Both the position numbers and the translations under genes were made by a program. Positions 57,763 through 64,000 of a stretch of DNA of 64,000 nt are shown here, piece after piece. The notes under the pieces were generated by a model. It saw only the letters and a list, made by a program, of their open reading frames with translations. It was not told the DNA's origin and ran no database searches. The stretch comes from Phaeosaccion multiseriatum (Eukaryota > Ochrophyta, other classes). Each line of letters starts with the position of its first letter. The stretch's first letter is position 1. The stretch lies in NCBI GenBank assembly GCA_965112735.1, contig OZ218954.1:2108001-2172000 (forward strand), given 5' to 3'.

Positions 57763-59637
57763 GAGTCTTCTCGGTTGCTCTCTCGCTTCCAGCAGGTGGT
57801 AAACAGCGTGTTGCGATGGAAGCTCAAGTGCATTTTGAACGTGTGCCCCTGCGCGGTCGACGGAATGGAGGAGGAAGACGAAGATCCCCACGGCCATTCC
57901 AACTACTTGGGCATTCCGTGGTGGGTGGGCGGGGGGGGGGGCTCCACTGTCGTAGCGAAAGCGGAAGAAAAGGAAGAGCACCCACAGAAGACGGCTGCAG
58001 GGGGCGGCGGCTTCGCACCTGCTACTTGTGCTGATGGTCACGCTATTGCCGCTGCTGCTGACAGGCAAGACGAAGGACAAGGAGGAGGAGGAGGAGGAGG
58101 AGGAGGAGGAGGAGGAGGAGGAGGAGGAGGAGGAGGGGGAGGAGGAGGAGAGGAGGAGGAGGAGGAGGAGGAGGAGGAAGAAGAGGAGGAGGAGGAGAAA
58201 AAGGAGGAGCGGGGCTGTGGTTGCCTTGGCGTCATTGAGGGCACAGGAGCACTGCAGTTCAACGCGGAGGACCCTGCTGCGCTGCTGCACGTGGCCGCTC
58301 GGCTCGTGCATCCTTTCCTCTCCATCGGGGGCTTTCTCTTCGGCGACGAGGCGGTGCGGGAGCTGCAGCGGGTGGAGCAGCAAGAGGAGGAGCAGCAGCA
58401 GCGATGGGAGCAGCAGCAGCAGCAGCAGCAGCAGGAGCAGGAGCAGGAGGAGGGGAGCGGTGGCGGTGGGGGTGGGGGTGGTTATGGCGCTGAGAGGCCG
58501 CGAGAGAGTGCTGCTGGTGGTGCTGGCGCGGAGAGGGGTAGAGAAGTCTCCTTGTACGATAGAGTCATTGCCTACATCAGCTTCTGTCGCCGACGTGAGG
58601 AGCAGGCTTCTTCTACAGCCGAAGGTCGTGGTGCTCCTGCTTGTGGTCGTCCTCCGGCTTCGGCTGCTTCGCTCCTTCCCACTGTGGAGGAGTGCATGGA
58701 TATCCAAGGTGGGTCTTGATTGATTTGATTAGGATTAGGGACGAACAAGGGATGGAGAGCTCACTCTCTATCTGATATACCCTACCCGCTGCGGCGTTGT
58801 CATGCTGACTTGTTGCCCCCGACCCCCCACTGGACCGCTCCCTCTGCTCCCAACCCTCGCTCCACTCCCGCTCCCTGAACCCACGACTCTCTCTCCCTCG
58901 CCCTCTCTCTCTCCCTTTCTCTCTTTCTCTCTCCCCTCTCTCTCTCTCTCTCTGTACCTCTCTCTCCCCTCTCTCTCTTCTCTCTTGCTCTCTCTCTCTC
59001 TCTCTCCCCCCTCTCTCTCACACACACAGGCTTTGCTGCAGGGTTCACGTTCCTGACGCAGCTGCTCAGCGAGCCCTCCCTGGCCCTGGCAGAGGAGTCG
59101 GGGCACTGGGGCGAGGTGCAGGCGTTAGCGAGGAAGATGACGTGCTTCCACGTGTTGCTCGATCCCGCCCACCGACCCCACAACCACCGACAGTCCCGCC
59201 AGAGGGGGCAGCAACAGAGGCAGCAGCAGCAGCGGGAGGAGGAGGAGGAGGAGGGGGGGGGGGAGGAGATGGTGGTGGTGCTGGATGAGGAGGGGGTTTG
59301 CGGTGGCAGCAATGTGAACGGCGGTGGAGTGAGCAGCTGCCTGGGGCTGTTGACTGAGGACCTGCAGTCACTCTCGGCTCGGCTGCAGGAGCAGGCGCCC
59401 CTTGTGCGCCGGCTTGATATCATGGCACAGGGCGAGCTGCAAAAAGCGTGCTGGAGACAGCAGCAGCAGCAGCAGCAGCAGCAGCAAAAGCATCAGGGCG
59501 GCTTCTTAATGCGGGGAGGGGGCAAGAGGAGGAATCGCAACCACTTGCTCCGCAGCCGAGCCATGGAGGTGGACGTGAGCGACTTCGTTGTGGACTTTCC
59601 CATGGTCAAACCCCGCTGTCGCTTGTTGCTTCAGTAG
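56482..59637 (+). CDS. Acidic low-complexity protein of unknown function with RVxF-like motif
   Basis: Two exons, 56482-58708 and 59030-59637, joined in phase by a GT-AG intron whose 3' half is (CT)n; 944 residues. No family is recognised. Non-repetitive islands include EEALRLLERG, VLHTAVRELCAAIVEAEEDV, RKRRVRFATHDLTVIDTPDV, STLSSLQQLLEACVKVRQVV, SRFQQVVNSVLRWKLKCILN, LLHVAARLVHPFLSIGGFLF and, in exon 2, GFTFLTQLLSEPSLALAEES. These are helical and look conserved. Between them lie poly-Glu, poly-Gly/Glu (58080-58200) and poly-Gln blocks. KRKRRVRFA combines a basic nuclear-localisation-like cluster with an RVxF protein-phosphatase-1 docking pattern. A nuclear regulatory role is only inference. 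No signal peptide or membrane segment is seen. Confidence 0.75.
58080..58205 (+). repeat. (GGA/GAG)n coding poly-Gly then poly-Glu
   Basis: One GGA tract whose frame phase changes through single-base interruptions, so it encodes Gly then Glu inside the 56482-59637 gene. Confidence 0.95.
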
Positions 59638-60274
59638 TGAAGGAATGAGTGAATGATGAATGAATTGTGTCGACTAGTCAGTGAGTGACTGACTGAACTG
59701 AGTGAATGACTGACTGAATTGTAGAATTCAGTGAATGACGGTGGAGGGAGGGGGGGGGGAAATAAAAATCGGCCCCGTGCACGCCTAGCGGCCTAGGCCT
59801 ATTTTGGAAAATTGCCCGGCCTAGCGAGGGCCGTAGGCCCTCGGCCTATTTATAGGCCGCCTAGGCGGCGGCCTAGGCGGGGACCGGAGGCCCGCGGCCT
59901 AGGGCAGACGCCAACTAGGCGCAAGTCCAGGGCGGGAATATGCTCATATGCCCCTGGGCTGGCCCGGAACCCGCCCAAGATAAAAATAGGGAAGTTTCCT
60001 GGAAGTTTCTTGGCTCTTGGCCTCCTCTACTTTGCTCTCGGCCTCCTCTACTTTATGTCGTGGTGGAAGCTTCACCTTCACCTTTTTTGTCCTCACCTTC
60101 CAGCAACGACCTCAAACCAAAAACAGCGGTAGGAACAGTAGCACACGATAGCTCAGGGGAGAAGTAGCCGCTGTGAGAGGGGGGGGGGGAGACATCAGCG
60201 CTCCGTGAGCACAAGGAGGCGGGGGACGAAATTGGAAGTGAACCAACAGCAGTTTGCTCAAACGCTTGTCCAAC
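59638..60274. other. Intergenic region with palindromic CCTAGG cluster
   Basis: GTGAATGACTGACTG-type repeats (59645-59735), then a dense GGCCTAGGC/GCCTAGGC palindrome cluster (59785-59915), then a 21-bp direct repeat with GGCCTCCTCTACTTT (about 60018 and 60039), up to the HSF-type gene. Confidence 0.6.
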
Positions 60275-62026
60275 ATGCAGCCCCCAAAAGCCGGGGCGGG
60301 GGAAAAGAAGCAGACGAAGGCCTCCGCTACTGCCACTGCTGCTGCGTTCCGTGAGAGCTTCATGGAGGCCCTCACAGGCTTGGTCCAGAACGAAGAGATG
60401 CATCAAGTTATCCGATTTGAAGGAGGTAAGTTCGTTCGAAAAGGGTGGGGAGCCGCGGTGTGCGAGTTCCCCCCCCCTCTGCTCTCATGTTGCCTCCGTC
60501 CCAAAGACGTCAATTGTCTTCAAACGCTTACGGAGTGGCTGCTGTGTTACGCCTTCCGTCTCTCCATGAAGGTGTCCTGTCCGTGTTCAGCAAGGCGCGG
60601 GTCCTGGAAGCGCTCGGCACGAGATTCGCAAGGTGAGAAGGAGAACAAGGAGGGGGGTCTAGCGGTATGGATATATCTTCCTTGCAGCCTGCTCAGTGCG
60701 TGCGGTGTCCAGGAAGTGCTGCTTTTCTATTCGAATAGAGTCCCCCTTTGAGGAACGGAGAGCGGGCAGCAATGAAGTGTACGACGGACACGACGGACAC
60801 CGTACAAATCTCCCTATCTAAGCACCATTATTTAGCGATGTTCGACCCCATAGGAGAGGAGGGAAGTGCTGGTGGTAGGGGGGGGTGGTGGTGGGGATCG
60901 AGGAGAGGTTCAGCGGCCGAAGGAGGTAGGGGTGTGGAGAATGAAGGGGGGGTGAGGGAGGAGTAATAAAAAAGAGACTGATCTATCGAGTATTGGCGAA
61001 TCAGAGCAGAGGGTAAAGCGGGCGAGGGCAAGTGCTTTGAGGGCCAGTAGTGGCCGGTGAATGTACCTGATGACGTTACAACTGTAGTTAGGTAAGGAAG
61101 GGGTTTAAGAAGTATGAGGGAGTGAGTGCTCGGTAACCTGCTTTCGTTATGCGTATGTATAGCCGCAGTCTTATCGCTTTGTCCCCTCTCCCTGCTGTCT
61201 CCCTGAGACTTGATTGTCGGGGGGAGGAGCGAGCACCCCCTTCTACTCCAACTTACTACTACCCCAATCTAAAAGTCTTCCATCTCTCTTTCACTTCCTC
61301 TTCTCCTCGTCTTCCTGCTCCTCCATCGGCTTACCTCAGCTACGACGGCTTCGCCCGCCAGCTCAACTACTACCACTTCAAGCTCGTCAAGCCCTCTTCG
61401 GCGAGGACCACGCGCGACTGGGCACAGGTAAGCACATCTGAACATGTGTAGAGAGGGGTGTTTTGTTCTCATAGGAAGGAAGAGTGTCGCCGAACAGAAC
61501 CAGGGCACTGTATGCAGCACTGTCCTGTCCTGACACTCGCTACCCGAGGGTAGAGGGAAGAGGGTGGTGGTGAAGCAACGGTGTTGAGAGGGGATGGGCG
61601 GTCGGAGAGGCCGGAGGGGGGGGGGGGCTTTCTCTTGTTGTCAGTAGTACAGTACTTGTTGGAGGCGGGGGGTGTGGGTGCAGCCACAGAGGGTCTGTGC
61701 CTCCAAGCGTATGAGATGGCTTTCTTTCCTGCTTTCGCCTCCCCCCTCACCGTCTGCGCGCTGCCTCCCTCCCCTCCTCTCCTCTCCAGTATGTTCTGGG
61801 CCCGGAGCTCTGTGTGCCCCGATACGCACATCTGCTGCAGGCCTGGCCTGACCCGGTCCCTCGAGGGTATGCAGCGACTGTGCTTCGAAGCCTCCCTCGG
61901 AAGATCAAGCCTGGAAGGTCGGGAAGATCCAACAAGGGAAGGGGCACGTCCAAGGAGGAGGACGCAAAACTCCTCCTCCAGTTTTCGGAGCAATCGTTTC
62001 GGAAAGCGACGGCAACGAACTGTTGA
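60275..62026 (+). CDS. Minimal HSF-type DNA-binding protein
   Basis: Four in-phase exons: 60275-60425, 60572-60632, 61340-61427, 61790-62026; 178 residues. The product reads as a heat-shock-factor DNA-binding domain: helix 1 (FRESFMEALTGLVQNEEMHQ), strand region VIRFEGGVLSVFSKARVLEA, the recognition helix signature SYDGFARQLNYYHFKLVKP and the terminal Trp-containing strand. The FxRQLNxYxFxK core is diagnostic of the HSF family. The domain is compact and ends in a basic Ser/Lys/Arg tail. There is no visible coiled-coil trimerisation region, unlike full-length HSFs. Stramenopiles have many divergent HSFs, so this could be one of an expanded set. An upstream palindromic CCTAGG cluster lies at 59770-59915. 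Confidence 0.72.
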
Positions 62027-62785
62027 CGCGATGCGAGTACCGCAATGAGAGGACGGAGGAGGAGGAGGAGGAGGAGGAGGAGGAGGAGGAGGAGGAGGAG
62101 GAGGAGGACGAGCCGATGGGTAGTGCCGCAGACCATGCCTACCACTGGCCCTAGGCTGCTCCGACAATGCACAACAAGACAAGCTCCTTCACTTCCTTCG
62201 CCTTCGCCTCGTGGACCTCATTGCTTTGGCGCGCTGAGTACGAGTTGCTCTCTACATCACTCATCAGGATAAGGAGGAAGGGGGATAGCTGCTGCTATTT
62301 AGGTCATTTGGACCGTTGCGCGCTGACTTCCAAGACGCCCGGACAGGCACGAGAGAGGCCACCATAGGCTGCCATCGTCGGATCGGACACACTGAAGGAA
62401 AGCGCTCTTCGTGTCCCTCCATCCTCTGGAGAAGACGCATCGTCCGATGGAGCCTTACATTACGGCATTGGCATGCCTATGGTACGGCTGGCCATTTTGA
62501 GTCAAAGCACCGCCAGCCACCGGCCTGTGCCTGAGCCCCAATCATGTTGTGTGGGTTTGTTGGTTTTTATGGGAAGTGTCCCCAGCTGTGTATAGTTAGT
62601 GACGAGTTTAGTTTTATAGGGGTGAGAGAAGGGGAAGACTTCCGAGCGAGCGGCCCCCTTTTTTCACCTCAGGGAGTGTACATGTAATAAGTGACAAAAA
62701 AGCAAAAAAGAAGAAAAATTAGGGCTCCGCATGTTGGTTCTTCCCTCAGACTCACACTTGGCGGTCAATCCGGTCGGACATCTCC
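62027..62785. other. Intergenic region
   Basis: Has a (GGA)n tract at 62053-62107 and an A-rich stretch (62690-62725) before the start codon at 62786 that may be promoter or 5' UTR. No gene seen. Confidence 0.5.
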
Positions 62786-63682
62786 ATGATTATGGAGACG
62801 GGAGACGGTGGGAAAGCAGCTCCTGCAGCTGCAGCGGAGCGCTTGAGGTCAAGAATCCTTCCTCTGTGGAGCGGCTTTTCGGCTTGCGAGGAGCGCTGGG
62901 AAGCCACCTACGAAGGCTTTTTACGGTGCTTCGATGTTGTCTCTGCCACCTTGCCTGCAGCCAACGAGGCAGCAAAAGCAGCAGCAGAGTTGCTCCCCAC
63001 GCCATTAGCAGAAACAGGCTCAGGAGGTGCTCGAATTCCAAAAAGCGGCAAGCTGGAAACACCTCCAGCGAGGGAGGCGCATGCTCGGGAAGCGTACCTC
63101 CGGGCAGAAGATGGACTTTCGACGATGCACGCTCTTGTGGACAAGGCGGAAGGGCTCACGGAGGAGATGAGGGACATCATCGATAAGGTTCAAGGCGAGC
63201 TTTTCAATGCCCAGGATTCGGCCTCTTCTTTGGCTTCGGAAAGGAAAGGCGGAAGAAGAGGAAGAGGAGGGCGTCGGGCCCCTACGGCAGAGGAGCGCGT
63301 GGCAATGACGGTAGACACAGGAAAGACAGCGACGTGGCTGTCCCCCGTGGACATGCTGCAGATGCTCAAGACCAAATGGGATGCCCATCTCACAGAGTTG
63401 GAGCTCTGGGAAGCGGTGGCCGACTCGCTTCGATACGGCGGCGAAGCCGAAGGACCACAGGGATATGCGACAGGAGGGGGCGAAGCAGTAGGAGCAGTAG
63501 GAGCAGTAGGAGCAGCAGGAGCAGCAGCAGGGGTGGCCTGGGGGCCTGCGCCAATGTCAATGCGCGATATGCCCGCTGTGCGAGCCATGCTGACTCTGCG
63601 GGTGTTTCGCGACGAGCATGTCACTCACAAGATGGAGGAGGCCGTGGAGCTCGCAAAGGCAACGGGGCAGAAAGGGCTATGA
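62786..63682 (+). CDS. Helical protein, possibly C1orf109/AIRIM-like
   Basis: Single-exon frame of 298 residues. The ATG at 62786 is chosen; an in-frame ATG at 62792 is equally plausible. The sequence is almost entirely helical: RILPLWSGFSACEERWEATY and following; AEGLTEEMRDIIDKVQGELF; SPVDMLQMLKTKWDAHLTEL; and a C-terminal MPAVRAMLTLRVFRDEHVTH. The order (a helical pair with a Trp, a middle MR/VRD helix, then an ADML-like helix with a KW/RH pattern and a final DEH motif) recalls the C1orf109/AIRIM family, a ribosome-maturation partner of AFG2 AAA-ATPases. That link is from motif memory and is tentative. A Gly/Ala linker (about 230-255) is lineage-specific low complexity. It is the only intronless gene here. 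Confidence 0.6.
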   Translation: MIMETGDGGKAAPAAAAERLRSRILPLWSGFSACEERWEATYEGFLRCFDVVSATLPAANEAAKAAAELLPTPLAETGSGGARIPKSGKLETPPAREAHAREAYLRAEDGLSTMHALVDKAEGLTEEMRDIIDKVQGELFNAQDSASSLASERKGGRRGRGGRRAPTAEERVAMTVDTGKTATWLSPVDMLQMLKTKWDAHLTELELWEAVADSLRYGGEAEGPQGYATGGGEAVGAVGAVGAAGAAAGVAWGPAPMSMRDMPAVRAMLTLRVFRDEHVTHKMEEAVELAKATGQKGL

Positions 63683-64000
63683 GGGCATGTGGTCCTGTGA
63701 GGCCTCTCTTACTCAAGCATTGGTAGGCAACGGAGCAGCAGGGGCTGTTAGGCCTCTTCTCTTGGCTAAGCTTTGGTCCAGAGCATTGGTGAAGAGAGCA
63801 GTGGCAAGAGGAGGCGTCAAGGCGGGGAGGGGCCAGCTGCACGAGTCTGTCTGTCCCTCCATCCAAGACCTATGCAGGAGCACTCACGAGTCTGTCTGCC
63901 CCTCCATCCAAGACCTATGCAGGAGCACTCCCCGTGATGACACACGCACCCAGAGAGAGAAAAAGCGCAAGGGAGAGAGAACGAGAGGCTCAGATACGTG
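63683..64000. other. Downstream region with 45-bp direct repeat
   Basis: Two tandem copies of a 45-bp unit (63840-63930) containing CCTCCATCCAAGACCTATGC. No gene seen before the window edge. Confidence 0.6.

Overview
This is a nuclear genome fragment from an intron-rich eukaryote, most likely a photosynthetic stramenopile (ochrophyte alga). Almost every gene is split by short GT-AG introns of about 70-850 bp, the exons join in phase, and the introns are saturated with micro- and minisatellites. Three predicted proteins (a RelA/SpoT homologue, an alpha/beta hydrolase and a glyoxalase II) begin with a hydrophobic signal peptide followed by a cleavage context with Phe at +1 (TA-FQQ, AA-FHL, SA-FGR). 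This is the 'ASAFAP'-type bipartite plastid-targeting signature of algae with a red secondary plastid. The species cannot be fixed from this window; a eustigmatophyte or another ochrophyte is my inference.

Layout, left to right. (1) Minus strand, <1-8382: a class 3 lipase fused behind a Wntless/TMEM181-like multi-pass membrane domain, running off the left edge. (2) Plus, 8906-16726: a complete long-form plastid (p)ppGpp synthetase/hydrolase (HD, synthetase, TGS, zinc-finger, ACT). (3) Plus, about 17473-17996: the 3' part of a possible tail-anchored protein. (4) Minus, 18549-21714: a plastid alpha/beta hydrolase. (5) Plus, 22185-26774: a secreted or organellar protein of unknown function, possibly a beta-propeller. 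(6) Minus, 28339-29847: an unrecognised protein with a poly-Gly tract. (7) Plus, 29994-41917: an 18-exon ankyrin plus fibronectin-III protein with about 100 consecutive Gln. (8) Plus, 42996-43678: a 74-residue UQCC5/SMIM4-like complex III assembly factor in four tiny exons. (9) Minus, 43836-46727: plastid-type glyoxalase II. (10) Plus, 46884-52732: PUS1-like tRNA pseudouridine synthase. (11) 52733-56481: about 3.7 kb with no convincing gene. (12) Plus, 56482-59637: an acidic nuclear-type protein with an RVxF-like motif. (13) Plus, 60275-62026: a minimal HSF-type DNA-binding protein. (14) Plus, 62786-63682: a helical protein that may belong to the C1orf109/AIRIM family.

Four gene pairs are divergent, and two of them have only about 150 bp between start codons. 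The genes are housekeeping or signalling functions and do not form a pathway: plastid stringent response, methylglyoxal detoxification, tRNA modification, lipid or ester hydrolysis, respiratory assembly and stress transcription.

The most unusual signals are at the DNA level. A 20-nt motif lies close to the 3' splice sites of introns in unrelated genes. A second 15-bp motif recurs in introns, coding exons and a minisatellite. Several introns have reverse-complementary low-complexity arms at their two ends. A 180-bp element with 15-bp terminal inverted repeats sits inside a GT tract. All exon limits below were derived by eye from splice consensus plus reading-frame continuity.
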